From Pseudomonadota bacterium (GTDB lineage: Bacteria; Desulfobacterota; Binatia; Binatales; Binataceae), in contig JAJPIF010000023.1 in the NCBI GenBank assembly GCA_021324885.1, positions 143,851 to 207,850 on the forward strand: a DNA stretch of 64,000 nucleotides, written 5' to 3'. Of the stretch, positions 34,751 to 45,579 are shown one piece after another (within the stretch, counting starts at the first letter, position 1; each line of letters begins with the position of its first letter). A program made the translations under genes and the position numbers. The notes beneath the pieces are model-generated. The model was not told the origin of the DNA. It ran no database searches and saw nothing but the letters and a program-made list of their open reading frames with translations.

Positions 34751-34781
34751 GGCCCGGCGAACCTTGACCGCTCGCCGGGCC
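34751..34781 (-). terminator. Intrinsic terminator of the CMD-VOC unit
   Basis: A perfect 10-bp stem, GGCCCGGCGA (34751-34760) with TCGCCGGGCC (34772-34781) and an 11-base loop. On the minus strand it is followed by ATTTTC. It lies 38 bases beyond the stop of the CMD-family gene. Confidence 0.7.
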
Positions 34782-34818
34782 GCAATCCGTAAGAATCCGC
34801 AATCCGACCTGGAAGCGC

Positions 34819-35370
34819 TCAGCCCCCTCTCTGACTGGCTTTGAACACGTCGACCTTGCCCGCGAAATCGTCGGGTTCGACCTCCGTTGTTTCAAGCAGC
34901 CGCGCCAGGCCGGTATAAAAACCGCAGACCATTATGAGCTCGACCAGGGTTGACGGTCCCAGCTTCTTGTTCAGGGCCAGCACGGCTTCGCGGCTTCCCT
35001 TCACGTTTTTGGCCATCTCACCCGCCAGCCGCACGACCAAACCTTCGGTTTCATCGAAGCATTTGGCGCCGGGATTCTCGATATTGTCGATCTGCTCCTG
35101 CGTGACGCCGACGCCCTTGCCGACCACCACATGATGCAGCCATTCGTAATTGGAGCCGCACGCCTTGGCGGTCCGCAGGATTGCCAGTTCGCGCAGCTTG
35201 GGGTCGAGGTCGCCCCTCATGATCATGTCGCCGAATCCGGCCAGCGCTTTTTGCGCCTTGTGCGAATTGGCAATCATTCGGGTCACGTTCAGCGTGATCG
35301 GGGCCCGTTTAAGCGCGTCGAGCAGCGCCTGCGAGGGGTTGTTCTGGTCAGCAAAGGGAATCAGAGCCAT
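34819..35370 (-). CDS. Carboxymuconolactone decarboxylase (AhpD-like) family protein
   Basis: A 183-residue all-helical protein with the CMD core LDPKLRELAILRTAKACGSNYEWLHHVVVGKGVGVT. Members are decarboxylases or AhpD-like peroxidase partners. The CxxC pair of AhpD is missing (only one Cys in the helix), while the E-W-x-x-H motif is retained, so a decarboxylase or isomerase-like activity or peroxide defence without a disulfide relay is likely. It lies 62 bases after the VOC gene in the same direction. Confidence 0.85.
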   Translation of the reverse strand: MALIPFADQNNPSQALLDALKRAPITLNVTRMIANSHKAQKALAGFGDMIMRGDLDPKLRELAILRTAKACGSNYEWLHHVVVGKGVGVTQEQIDNIENPGAKCFDETEGLVVRLAGEMAKNVKGSREAVLALNKKLGPSTLVELIMVCGFYTGLARLLETTEVEPDDFAGKVDVFKASQRGG

Positions 35371-35432
35371 CGTTGTTCCTCCTGTTCAGCGGCTTTGAGA
35401 TGGACGCCGGCCAGCCGGTTGCGCCGCGGCGC

Positions 35433-36311
35433 TTATTCGTGGTGCGCCATGCCCCAGTTCCAGGCGTCATGGCCGGGTTCGTAGTGCATGATGTTCTGAT
35501 TGGGGTTGCGGTTGACCAGCGGCCGCATGAACATCGGCGAGGTCATGCTGCGCACCTCGTGTTCGATCGTAAAGAGCGGCTGATTGCTTTGCGGGTCGAC
35601 GATTTCCTTGAAGCGATATTGCCAGCGGTTGCTTTCCTCGAAGATCAATCCGCGCTGGAGCAGGCGCTGGTAGGGCCCCGAGAAATCCGCGATATAGATT
35701 GCGATATGATGGCCGTCGTACTCGGGCAACGGCCGGTCGGTTTCGCGAAACAGCAGGTGCTGGCCGACGCCTGAGTTCACCCGCGCGCATCGCCCGGTCC
35801 GATCCTCGATTACCTCGGCGCGCGTCCCCATGATTTCGGTGTAAAAGCGGGCGATACCCTCCGCCGTTTTCTGCGGCACCTCGAATTCCACATAAGGCAT
35901 CCCGAGCGAGACGGGACCGAAACGCGGGGCCGGTTCGTGGCATCGGATCCGGTTGCCCCACGGACAGACGGCTTCGACAAAGGTCTCGTCTTCGTGAAAG
36001 TCGAAGGCGGTGTTATCCAGATTTTTGCGCACCTTGTTCAGCCGCTTCAACAGTGCGGCGCGGTCGGGGATGACCAGTCCGGTAATCCCGCGCAGCACCT
36101 GGGGCTTGTTGGTCGGCAGATGGAATTGGCAGCGCCCGACGTTGACCCACATGTTGCGCGGCCCGGTCATCAGGTAGGGATCACGCGTCAAACCCAGACC
36201 ACTGACGTAAAACACGGTGGCGAGTTGCGGATCAGGAACGGTTACATTGACGTGCTCCAGCGCAACGATGTTGCCAACGTCTTCAGCGCGGCGATCATAG
36301 GAAGTATCCAT
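35433..36311 (-). CDS. VOC superfamily (glyoxalase/dioxygenase-fold) protein
   Basis: A 292-residue two-module VOC protein. Module one begins LEHVNVTVPDPQLATVFYVSGLGL, with the candidate metal ligand His in EHVNV; module two begins GMPYVEFEVPQKTAEGIARFYTEIMG. VOC proteins bind a divalent metal and act as lyases, epimerases or extradiol dioxygenases. The C-terminal part (HEVRSMTSPMFMRPLVNRNP) is not part of the usual fold. The neighbour is a CMD-like protein, a common pairing in catabolic neighbourhoods. The reaction is unknown. Confidence 0.85.
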   Translation of the reverse strand: MDTSYDRRAEDVGNIVALEHVNVTVPDPQLATVFYVSGLGLTRDPYLMTGPRNMWVNVGRCQFHLPTNKPQVLRGITGLVIPDRAALLKRLNKVRKNLDNTAFDFHEDETFVEAVCPWGNRIRCHEPAPRFGPVSLGMPYVEFEVPQKTAEGIARFYTEIMGTRAEVIEDRTGRCARVNSGVGQHLLFRETDRPLPEYDGHHIAIYIADFSGPYQRLLQRGLIFEESNRWQYRFKEIVDPQSNQPLFTIEHEVRSMTSPMFMRPLVNRNPNQNIMHYEPGHDAWNWGMAHHE

Positions 36312-36402
36312 AGCGACCTCCCTGCTTAATCCTGCACATTTCGGTTGCGTCCGACTGTAAGCTGCAACCTAGCAGGGTCGGGCGAAGGAAAACAACGCCG
36401 TC

Positions 36403-36449
36403 GCGCCTGCGCGGCGCGGTGTTCGCGCTCAACTGCGCCGCGCAGGCGC
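36403..36449 (-). terminator. Strong hairpin downstream of katG
   Basis: A perfect 15-bp inverted repeat, GCGCCTGCGCGGCGC (36403-36417) with its complement at 36435-36449, loop 17 bases. Read on the minus strand it is followed after a few bases by GTTGTTTTCC. It lies 34 bases beyond the katG stop and upstream of the VOC gene, so it probably ends the katG transcript. Confidence 0.6.
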
Positions 36450-36483
36450 ACCAACGGCTGCCATCGTGACCGCTTCGGTTAAC

Positions 36484-38727
<2,244 letters not shown>

Positions 38728-38747
38728 TTAGATTTGCCCTTTGTTTA

Positions 38748-38778
38748 GACTTAATTAAAAGAAAGACGGCTTTAAGTC
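38748..38778. promoter_or_regulatory. Inverted repeat between katG and perR, candidate PerR operator
   Basis: GACTTAA (38748-38754) and TTAAGTC (38772-38778) form an interrupted inverted repeat with a 17-base centre that is AT-rich at its left end. It covers the katG -35/-10 region and the perR -35 box. Fur-family regulators bind AT-rich inverted repeats, though the canonical PerR box has a one-base gap, so this could be two half-sites or a non-classical box. Confidence 0.4.
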
Positions 38779-38780
38779 AA
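38752..38780 (-). promoter_or_regulatory. Candidate katG promoter
   Basis: On the minus strand: TTGACT (38780-38775), 17 bases, then TAATTA (38757-38752); a TTTAAT with a 15-base spacer is an alternative -10. The leader would be about 75 bases. The -35 box overlaps the perR -35 box and lies inside an inverted repeat. Confidence 0.5.
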
Positions 38781-38799
38781 GTGCCGATTCTGCTATGGT
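38771..38799 (+). promoter_or_regulatory. Candidate perR promoter
   Basis: TTTAAG (38771-38776), 17 bases, then TATGGT (38794-38799) with an upstream TG giving an extended -10 (TGCTATGGT). The predicted transcript begins near 38806, which excludes the TTG at 38803 as the start codon and supports GTG 38833. Confidence 0.45.
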
Positions 38800-38832
38800 T
38801 GATTGGAGCAGGCGATTGGCGGTGCCAACACC

Positions 38833-39315
38833 GTGAGAAGGGCGCGAAGACAAATTGCAGCAACCGGTACTGCGCCGTTATTGGAGCGGTTGCGCCGGCG
38901 CGGTTTGCGTTTGACGGCCCAGCGCCGGGTGATCGCCGAGGCTCTGGACGGAGCGCATGTGCACATTACTGCCGACGAAGTGTTCGAGCGGGCGTCCGCG
39001 CGCCTGCCCGAGATCAGCCGGGCCACCGTCTACAATACGCTCAACCAGTTCCACGCGCTCGGCGAGTTGCGTGAAATCACGCTCGATGCCGGTCCGAAGC
39101 GCTATGACCCCAACGCCGCAGCTCGCCATCAGCATCTGGTCTGCGATCGATGCGGGACCATCCGCGACGTGGTGCCGCAGGGCGATGTCAGGCTTCCCGA
39201 CGACCAGCTCTACGGTTTTGCGATCAACGATATCGAGATGATCTTTCGCGGCCTGTGTCCGGCCTGTGCGGGGCCGCGCTCGGGGTCGGCGGCGAGTCCG
39301 AAGCGACCGCGCTGA
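38833..39315 (+). CDS. perR: Fur-family regulator, PerR-like
   Basis: About 160 residues from GTG 38833; a TTG at 38803 is possible but lies at or before the predicted transcript start. The winged-helix DNA-binding part reads LRLTAQRRVIAEALDGAHVHITADEVFERA and ISRATVYNTLNQFHALGELREI. The metal region KRYDPNAAARHQHLVCDRCG has Asp where PerR proteins have it (Fur has Glu), favouring a peroxide sensor, and C-x-x-C pairs (CDRCG, CPACAG) bind structural zinc. Divergent katG is the natural target. Fur remains an alternative. Confidence 0.88.
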   Translation: MRRARRQIAATGTAPLLERLRRRGLRLTAQRRVIAEALDGAHVHITADEVFERASARLPEISRATVYNTLNQFHALGELREITLDAGPKRYDPNAAARHQHLVCDRCGTIRDVVPQGDVRLPDDQLYGFAINDIEMIFRGLCPACAGPRSGSAASPKRPR

Positions 39316-39442
39316 CGGGGCGCTTTATTGCGCTATCGCTGGAGCGGCGGCAACTCGAACAGCAAACCTGGACCGAGATTTCCTGGGATGATTCGGGGCC
39401 GGTCAAATCTGAATCGGGCTCGCCGACCCCAAAGTGGGACGG

Positions 39443-41644
39443 TCAATCAGGTTCGTCCGGGACCAATTTCAGCCGGCCCTGGCGATTGGCAGTTCGCGCG
39501 GCCTGGCGCTCTTTGCCTTTGACACCCCTGGCGCCGGCCCGGGTTTGGCCGCGCGCGGACCTGGAGCGGGTCGCGGAAGCGCCGTTGGCGGGCGGTCGCG
39601 CTGCACCGTTGCTGTCCGTTTCGATGCCCAGCGCGCGCATCTCCAGGCGCTTGATCTGATCGCGCAACTGGGCGGCCCGTTCGTACTCCAGTTCGTCCGC
39701 CGCCGCTCTCATCTCGCGGCGCAGTTCGCTGATGCGTTGCGACAGTTCGTGGGGCGGCGCGTACTCCAGGGCGTCCTCCGCTGACGGGTTCACATCCGGG
39801 ACCACTTCCCATTCCGGCGAGTACATCTCCACCAGCGAGGCGTCGATTGCCTTGATGATGGTTTGCGGCGTGATGCCGTTTTCACGGTTGAATTGCAATT
39901 GCCTGGCGCGGCGCCGGTTGGTTTCATCGATCGCCTTGCGCATCGACTCGGTGACGTGGTCGGCGTACATCAGCACCCGGCCGTTGACGTTGCGCGCGGC
40001 CCGCCCGATGGTCTGAATCAGCGAGCGCTCCGATCGCAGGTAGCCTTCCTTGTCGGCGTCCAGAATCGCCACCAGCGAGACTTCCGGCAGGTCCAGTCCC
40101 TCGCGCAGCAGGTTGATTCCGACCAGCACGTCGAAGTCGCCCTTGCGCAGGCTGCGGATGATCTCGACGCGTTCGATGGTGTCGATGTCCGAATGCAGAT
40201 AGCGCACGCGCACGCCGAGTTCCTGGTAATAGTCGGTCAAATCCTCGGCCATCTTTTTGGTCAGACAGGTGACCAATACGCGCTCGTTGCGTTCGACCCG
40301 GCGGCGAATTTCCTCGAGTAAATCATCGACCTGGGTGCCGGCTTTGCGCACCTCGATTTCGGGATCGACCAGACCGGTGGGGCGGATCAGCTGCTCCACG
40401 ATCAGGCCTTGGGAGCGGCGCAATTCATAATCGCCCGGGGTGGCCGAAACATAGATCGCCTGGTTGATGAAGGATTCGAATTCCTCGAAATTCAGGGGGC
40501 GGTTGTCCAGCGCCGAGGGCAGCCGGAAACCGTAATCGACCAGCGTTTGTTTGCGCGATCGATCGCCGCGGTACATTCCGCCGATTTGCGGCACCGTAAC
40601 ATGGCTTTCGTCGATGAACAGCAGATAATTTTTGGGAAAGTAATCCAGCAGCACCGGCGGCGGCTGTCCGGGACGGCGGCCGGTCAGATGGCGCGAGTAG
40701 TTCTCGATTCCCGGACAGATGCCCATTTCGGAGAGCAGTTCGAGGTCGTACATCGTGCGCTGCTCCAGGCGCTGCGCTTCGAGCAGTTTGTTCTGTTGAC
40801 GCAACTCCTCCAGGCGCTCGCGCAGCTCCTGGCGGATATTTCGTACCGCCACCTCCAGCCGGTCCGAGGTCGTTACGTAATGCGACGCCGGATAGATTGC
40901 GACGCTGGCCAGGCGCCGAATCACCTGTCCGCGCAGGGGATCGATTTCATACAGCCCTTCCACTTCGTCGCCGAAGAACTCGATGCGCACGGCGCGGCTT
41001 TCCTCGTATGCCGGAAAGACCTCGACGGTGTCGCCGCGCACCCGGAAAGTGCCGCGATGGAAGTCGTAGTCGTTGCGTTGGTACTGGATATCCACAAGCT
41101 TGCGCAGTACGCGGTCGCGCTCGACCCGCTGTCCCTCCTCGAGGAACACCAGCATCTCGAAGTAAACTTCGGGTTCGCCCAGGCCGTAGATGCAGGAAAC
41201 GGAGGCGACGATCAGGACGTCATTGCGCTCCAGCAGGGCTTTGGTCGCGGAATGGCGCAGCTTGTCGATTTCGTCATTTATGCTGGAATCCTTCTCGATG
41301 TACGTATCAGTGGAGGGGACGTAGGCTTCGGGCTGATAGTAATCATAATAGGAGACGAAGTAGCGGACTGCGTTTTCGGGAAACAGGCTTTTGAATTCAT
41401 TATAAAGCTGCGCCGCCAGGGTTTTATTGGGCGCCATGACCAGCGTGGGCCGGTTAACCCGCGCGATCACATTGGCCATCGTGAAGGTTTTGCCCGAGCC
41501 GGTGACGCCCAGCAGCACCTGGCTGGGAACCCCATCGAGCAGGTTGCGGGTCAACGCTTCGATTGCCGCGGGTTGATCGCCCTGCGGCTGGTAATTGGAT
41601 ACCAGCTTGAAGGAACCTTCCTTGCCACGCGCCAAAGACAACAT
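39443..41644 (-). CDS. uvrB: Excinuclease ABC subunit B
   Basis: A 733-residue helicase-like subunit of nucleotide excision repair. I take ATG 41644; a GTG at 41716 would add 24 residues that are not typical of UvrB. Walker A is GVTGSGKT (46-53). The beta-hairpin region [20 protein letters not shown], helicase motifs ([30 protein letters not shown]) and the C-terminal UVR domain ([25 protein letters not shown]) are present. A basic tail of about 50 residues rich in Arg, Ala and Gly follows, longer than usual. Confidence 0.97.
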   Translation of the reverse strand: MLSLARGKEGSFKLVSNYQPQGDQPAAIEALTRNLLDGVPSQVLLGVTGSGKTFTMANVIARVNRPTLVMAPNKTLAAQLYNEFKSLFPENAVRYFVSYYDYYQPEAYVPSTDTYIEKDSSINDEIDKLRHSATKALLERNDVLIVASVSCIYGLGEPEVYFEMLVFLEEGQRVERDRVLRKLVDIQYQRNDYDFHRGTFRVRGDTVEVFPAYEESRAVRIEFFGDEVEGLYEIDPLRGQVIRRLASVAIYPASHYVTTSDRLEVAVRNIRQELRERLEELRQQNKLLEAQRLEQRTMYDLELLSEMGICPGIENYSRHLTGRRPGQPPPVLLDYFPKNYLLFIDESHVTVPQIGGMYRGDRSRKQTLVDYGFRLPSALDNRPLNFEEFESFINQAIYVSATPGDYELRRSQGLIVEQLIRPTGLVDPEIEVRKAGTQVDDLLEEIRRRVERNERVLVTCLTKKMAEDLTDYYQELGVRVRYLHSDIDTIERVEIIRSLRKGDFDVLVGINLLREGLDLPEVSLVAILDADKEGYLRSERSLIQTIGRAARNVNGRVLMYADHVTESMRKAIDETNRRRARQLQFNRENGITPQTIIKAIDASLVEMYSPEWEVVPDVNPSAEDALEYAPPHELSQRISELRREMRAAADELEYERAAQLRDQIKRLEMRALGIETDSNGAARPPANGASATRSRSARGQTRAGARGVKGKERQAARTANRQGRLKLVPDEPD

Positions 41645-41716
41645 CGCACCGCAAATCGTAGCACTGACGGGGTGAGCGGATAAATCGGGGCGAAAGCGCG
41701 AGGAGAAATTGTCCAC

Positions 41717-41908
41717 AGCCCCGTTTCGTGAAAATTCAGCTCATGTTAAAAGCTCTTGGCATCGCGATGAAGGTTCAGCTATTTATTGAGGCCGAATGCG
41801 ACTTGGTGATGGGTGTGGCGCTGTTGGACCGCGCCTGGGGAAAGGCGAGCCAGCGCTCTGGCGGGCATGGCAGTCTTCGCAGAGATTGGGTGGGTCTCTT
41901 TTTTTTTA
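41717..41908 (+). ncRNA. Candidate small RNA or structured spacer ending in a terminator
   Basis: A gene-free stretch upstream of the OmpA-like gene. It contains a nested hairpin, GCGCTG (41818-41823) with CAGCGC (41851-41856) enclosing CGCCT (41832-41836) with AGGCG (41843-41847), and ends at the intrinsic terminator at 41881-41907. No plus-strand gene precedes the terminator, so the transcript it ends is unexplained. I see no clear promoter at its left end, and the only frame here (41728-41949) is not protein-like. Confidence 0.35.
41881..41907 (+). terminator. Intrinsic terminator without an upstream gene
   Basis: AGAGA (41881-41885), a nine-base loop, TCTCT (41895-41899), then an uninterrupted T-run to 41907. 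The stem is short but the T-run is the longest in the window. Confidence 0.6.
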
Positions 41909-41920
41909 TGCCAGTAGGAC

Positions 41921-41948
41921 TTGAAAAATCCGCAAATTTTTGTATTTA
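41921..41948 (+). promoter_or_regulatory. Candidate promoter for the OmpA-like lipoprotein gene
   Basis: TTGAAA (41921-41926), 16 bases of AT-rich spacer, then TATTTA (41943-41948). The leader would be about 100 bases, up to ATG 42058. Confidence 0.5.
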
Positions 41949-42057
41949 GGATGCGGCGGTTTCGTTGAAGCCGAATGAACTATCAGTAAAATTGCCCGCA
42001 AGCATTGAGGGCACTTGGGTGGAAGCCTGGCTAATAGGAACCAGATGGAGGAGGTTA

Positions 42058-42786
42058 ATGGGCACTAAACACCGATTGTTCGTCAAAACCGCAGCGCTGG
42101 CCGGCGTGATGTTTCTGATGGCTGGGTGCGCACAAATCTCGTCGTGGCAAAGCTCGCTGCAGGAGCCACGCGAATGGGACGGTTGCGCTCTGGGAGGCGC
42201 TCTGGCTGGCGCCGCCGCCGGTGGCATCGGCTCCTATTTCGTGGCTCATTACACCGGCCACGGAACTGACCGCAGCAATGTCGAAGCCGTATATGTGCCG
42301 ATCTTCACGATTATTGGCGGCGGTCTCGGCACTATCGCTGGACACTACCTGTGCGATCCAATAATTCCGCCGCCGCCGCCCGCTCCGGTTACGGCCGAAG
42401 CTCCGCCGCCGCCCCCGCCTCCTCCGCCGGCTCCAGCCCCGCAGGAGCGTATCGTTTTGCGCGGCGTGCACTTCGATTTCAACCGCTACAACATCCGGCC
42501 TGACGCACGGCCCATCCTGGATGAAGCGGCTGAGATTCTCAGCAAACATCCCGATGTTACGGTGGACGTCAACGGATACTGCGATGCGATCGGCAGCTAT
42601 CGCTACAACCTGAAGCTGTCGCAGCGTCGCGCCGCCGCAGTCGCCCGTTACCTCGAAGCTCACGGGATTGCCGCCAGCCGCCTGGTTACTCACGGATACG
42701 GCAAGACCCATTTCGTGGCGACCAACCGGACGGCTGAAGGACGTGCGCAAAACCGGCGCGTTGAACTGGTGCCGGTCGGCTCGTGA
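42058..42786 (+). CDS. OmpA-family peptidoglycan-binding lipoprotein
   Basis: A 242-residue lipoprotein, ATG 42058 with a GGAGG site. Signal with lipobox L-M-A-G-C (Cys24), then a glycine-zipper-like segment (GGALAGAAAGGIGSYF and IIGGGLGTIAGHY), a proline-rich spacer and a C-terminal OmpA domain (about 140-242): VHFDFNRYNIRPDARPILDEAA, VDVNGYCDAIGSYRYNLKLS and RLVTHGYGKTHFVA. The OmpA domain binds diaminopimelate of peptidoglycan. The build recalls Pal/YiaD-like proteins that tie outer membrane to cell wall. Confidence 0.92.
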   Translation: MGTKHRLFVKTAALAGVMFLMAGCAQISSWQSSLQEPREWDGCALGGALAGAAAGGIGSYFVAHYTGHGTDRSNVEAVYVPIFTIIGGGLGTIAGHYLCDPIIPPPPPAPVTAEAPPPPPPPPPAPAPQERIVLRGVHFDFNRYNIRPDARPILDEAAEILSKHPDVTVDVNGYCDAIGSYRYNLKLSQRRAAAVARYLEAHGIAASRLVTHGYGKTHFVATNRTAEGRAQNRRVELVPVGS

Positions 42787-42927
42787 GGGACTGACGCTTA
42801 AGGCCGCAGCTCCGATGGGGCTGCGGCCTCTCGCGCGTCCGACTTTCTGCTTGCATCCAAACCGTCCTACGGGTGATATTTCGGACTTGGGTCAGCCAAA
42901 TTTTTACGTGGAGGAGTTGGTGGAACG

Positions 42928-43590
42928 ATGGCCACCTTGTCTGGAATGGCGTTGCGTATCGCAGCCAGTGGGTTTTTGGTTTTAGCTCTCGCCGGGCCGG
43001 GAGTTACGACTGGGGCCGCCCAAACCACGCAGTCGGCTTCGGCGCAGCATCCTGAGGTCGTTGGGGCATCGGCCAGCGCGACTGGTACCGGGTCAGTAAA
43101 TGCGGTCAGCGCAAATCCGGCCAGCCACAATTCCGCGTCGACGGCGGTTTCCGATTCCGCGTCAAGCCAGACCGCTTCATCCGGATCAGGCGCCTATGAG
43201 ATCCATGCCGCGTTGAAGAGTTTCAACACGCCGCCGCGCAGCGGTGACATGGTTTTCGACCGCGCCTCCGAACTGTTCCCCGCTTTCTGCAAGGATTGGG
43301 AGCGCAGGCTCCATGATCGCGAACTGAACAATCTGGAGAATATAACCTGGAAAGACCAGAACGGTTGGAAGACCGGTACTTACCTGGCCTACAGTCCTGT
43401 CAAGACCTGCACCTGCAAGCGCTCCACCGGCGGCGTTCCCATCGGTGAACTGACCTATCAGGAGACCGAGGAATACCTTGCCGGCAGGACGGTGGAAGAG
43501 GCCCGTCATGCGCAGCCCAAAGCGGTGGGCATAACCAACACCACGGAAATTTTCCGTTGGGACCGGACCAAGTGGGACGACGGCCGCTAG
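42928..43590 (+). CDS. Exported protein of unknown function
   Basis: A 220-residue protein, ATG 42928 with GGAG in the leader. A signal peptide (ALRIAASGFLVLALAGPGVTTGAAQ) is followed by about 60 low-complexity residues rich in Ser, Ala and Thr, then a folded part of about 120 residues (YEIHAALKSFNTPPRSGDMVF to DRTKWDDGR). Cysteines occur at FCKDWE and in KTCTCKRS, the latter a possible metal or disulfide site. The Ser/Ala spacer suggests a surface tether. I recognise no family. It follows the OmpA-like gene after 141 bases. Confidence 0.7.
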   Translation: MATLSGMALRIAASGFLVLALAGPGVTTGAAQTTQSASAQHPEVVGASASATGTGSVNAVSANPASHNSASTAVSDSASSQTASSGSGAYEIHAALKSFNTPPRSGDMVFDRASELFPAFCKDWERRLHDRELNNLENITWKDQNGWKTGTYLAYSPVKTCTCKRSTGGVPIGELTYQETEEYLAGRTVEEARHAQPKAVGITNTTEIFRWDRTKWDDGR

Positions 43591-43765
43591 CCCGCGCCGG
43601 CGACTTCTTCGTGGCAGATTTTTAGTTGGCACCTCGGACGGGCTGCGAACCTTTTTGTCCAGCCCACCGAGAGTGCCGGGGTTCTCTCCGCGTTTTCTTT
43701 CCTCGCCTGATCCCTCGACACAATGCCGCCAGCCGTGCCAGCCTCACCTCAGAGGAGACCCGACG

Positions 43766-44941
43766 ATGCAGGCGCCCGAAGGAGAATTCCGCTTCACTCA
43801 ACTCGAAACGGTCGTCTATGGACCCGGCAAACTCAATGCGATTGGGCACGAGTTGGAGCGCCACGGGCTCAAACGCGCGCTGGTTATTACGGGTAGGACG
43901 CTTGGCTCATCGCCGTTGATCGAGCGAGTCAAGGCGGCGCTCGAAGGGCGGCTGGTGGGAGTCTATTCGGGTATCAGCCAGCATGTTCCGTCCAAAACGC
44001 TGACGGGTGCGATCGAAGAAGCCAAACGGACGCAGGCTGATTGCCTGATCGGGTTTGGCGGCGGCAGTCCGATTGATGCGGCGAAGCTGGTTGCGATGGC
44101 GCTGATGACCGGCGATGCGGCTGCGCGGCCGCTCGATTTCCGCCGCGCTGAAACCGTGGTGGTGGGGCCGGTGCTGGCCAATTTCGCGATTCCCACCACG
44201 CTCTCCGCCGCTGAATTTACCGCCGGCGCGGGGATGACGGACGAAGCCACGCGGCGCAAGGGCGGACGCTTCGACGAACGGCTGCAGCCGCGGGCGGTGA
44301 TCATGGATCCGGCGCTGACGCTGCAAACTCCCGACTGGTTGTGGGCGTCAACCGGCGTCAAAGCGCTCGACCACGCGGTGGAATGCGCCTATTCGTTGCG
44401 CCACCAGTTAATCTGCGACACGCTTGCCGCGCGCGCGATCAAAGTGCTCCGCCGCCATCTGCCGGCGTCCTTCAAGGGACCCGGTTATGACCAGGTGGCC
44501 CATCGCGGGATGTGCCAGCTCGCCGCCTGGATGTCGATCTTCGGCATGATCAACACGCGGCTGGGCATTTCGCACGCCCTCGGCCATCAGATCGGATCGC
44601 GCTGGAACGTTCCGCACGGCGTCACCTCATGTATTACCGTTCCTCATGTGATGCGCCTGATGGCGCAGCGGGCGCCGCAGCGCTTCGAGGCGATCGCGGA
44701 AGGCTTTGAAGTGCCGTTTGATTCCGCCAAACCGGGGCCCGCGGCCATGCAATGCGCGGAGCGCGCCGCGCAGTTTATCCGCGAACTGGGCGTGCCCACC
44801 CGCCTCAGTCAGGCCGGCGTGCCACGATCTGAAATCGAGGAGATCATCGAGCCGGCGCTGGCTGAGATCAACGGCGCGCGGACGCTGGAGCAGCCGGTAA
44901 CGGCGCAAGACATGGTAGCGCTGCTGGAAGCGGCATATTGA
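43766..44941 (+). CDS. Iron-containing alcohol dehydrogenase family (maleylacetate-reductase-like)
   Basis: A 391-residue group III dehydrogenase, ATG 43766 with GAGGAGA upstream. The nucleotide loop is GFGGGSPIDAAK (98-106); metal-site residues include D202-H203 in KALDHAVECA, H270 and H274 in GISHALGHQ, and H284 in VPHG. The conserved metal-ligand Asp of the family (DALxH) reads Lys199 here, so D202 may take over, as in some maleylacetate-reductase-like branches. It could reduce a keto-acid or maleylacetate at the end of an aromatic pathway. The following SnoaL-like gene is convergent. Confidence 0.85.
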   Translation: MQAPEGEFRFTQLETVVYGPGKLNAIGHELERHGLKRALVITGRTLGSSPLIERVKAALEGRLVGVYSGISQHVPSKTLTGAIEEAKRTQADCLIGFGGGSPIDAAKLVAMALMTGDAAARPLDFRRAETVVVGPVLANFAIPTTLSAAEFTAGAGMTDEATRRKGGRFDERLQPRAVIMDPALTLQTPDWLWASTGVKALDHAVECAYSLRHQLICDTLAARAIKVLRRHLPASFKGPGYDQVAHRGMCQLAAWMSIFGMINTRLGISHALGHQIGSRWNVPHGVTSCITVPHVMRLMAQRAPQRFEAIAEGFEVPFDSAKPGPAAMQCAERAAQFIRELGVPTRLSQAGVPRSEIEEIIEPALAEINGARTLEQPVTAQDMVALLEAAY

Positions 44942-45001
44942 ACGATTGCCGCATCAATTGGTCAGGACCTTCGTACGCGCAGCGGGAAATTGCGAATTGC
45001 T

Positions 45002-45484
45002 TCAGTCCGTAACGCCGCGGGCCAGCAACGCGCGGGCCTCTTCGGAGCCGTTGAGCAGGCGGTTGGTTCTGCGCTTGATCCGCCAGCCGCCCGGCTCGCG
45101 CACGAAGTCCCATCGATTGGATGACATCCGCCAGAACTTGTAATTGCCGTCCTCGTGTCTGACCACGAACGAATAGCAGGTCGCCACCGCGGTATCGCCG
45201 TTGATCTTCACCACCGGCGACGCGGTAAGGTGCGATGAGCCTTTCCTGATCAGCGCCTGATGGGTCTCGCCCTCATACATTTTCTGCAGTTCGGCGTGAC
45301 CCTTCATCATCGAGACATCGCCGACGTCGTATACGCCGTCAGCCGTCCACAGATGGGCCGCGGCTTCGCTCGAACCGCTGTCGGCGGCGGGTCCGTAGCT
45401 GAACATCAGGTTGTAAATCGCGAGTTGGTCTTCCAGTTGCGCCACGCGTTTTTCCAATGATCGCACTGCCGCTTCCAGATCCAT
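45002..45484 (-). CDS. SnoaL/NTF2-like domain protein
   Basis: A 160-residue protein, ATG 45484 with a strong AAAGGAG site. After an N-terminal coiled helix (AVRSLEKRVAQLEDQLAIYNL) it has the SnoaL-like pattern: FSYGPAADSGSSEAAAHLWTADGVYDV, MKGHAELQKMYEG, SSHLTASPVVKINGDTAVATCYSF, and EPGGWRIKRRTNRLLNG. The fold houses small dehydratases, cyclases and hydrolases. It is divergent from an amidohydrolase (95 bases), which suggests a shared catabolic role. The reaction is unknown. Confidence 0.85.
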   Translation of the reverse strand: MDLEAAVRSLEKRVAQLEDQLAIYNLMFSYGPAADSGSSEAAAHLWTADGVYDVGDVSMMKGHAELQKMYEGETHQALIRKGSSHLTASPVVKINGDTAVATCYSFVVRHEDGNYKFWRMSSNRWDFVREPGGWRIKRRTNRLLNGSEEARALLARGVTD

Positions 45485-45579
45485 CGTAGTTTCTCCTTTG
45501 CCGTCGCGATGTTCCGCTATTAGAAAAAACCGCGCGTCTATGCAATAAAAGGTCAGGTTAAGATCGGGGAGGTCGGCCA

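Noticed and set aside
41728..41949. Possible 73-residue ORF on the plus strand
   Set aside because: It runs through the terminator and the promoter, has no ribosome site, and its sequence is not protein-like.
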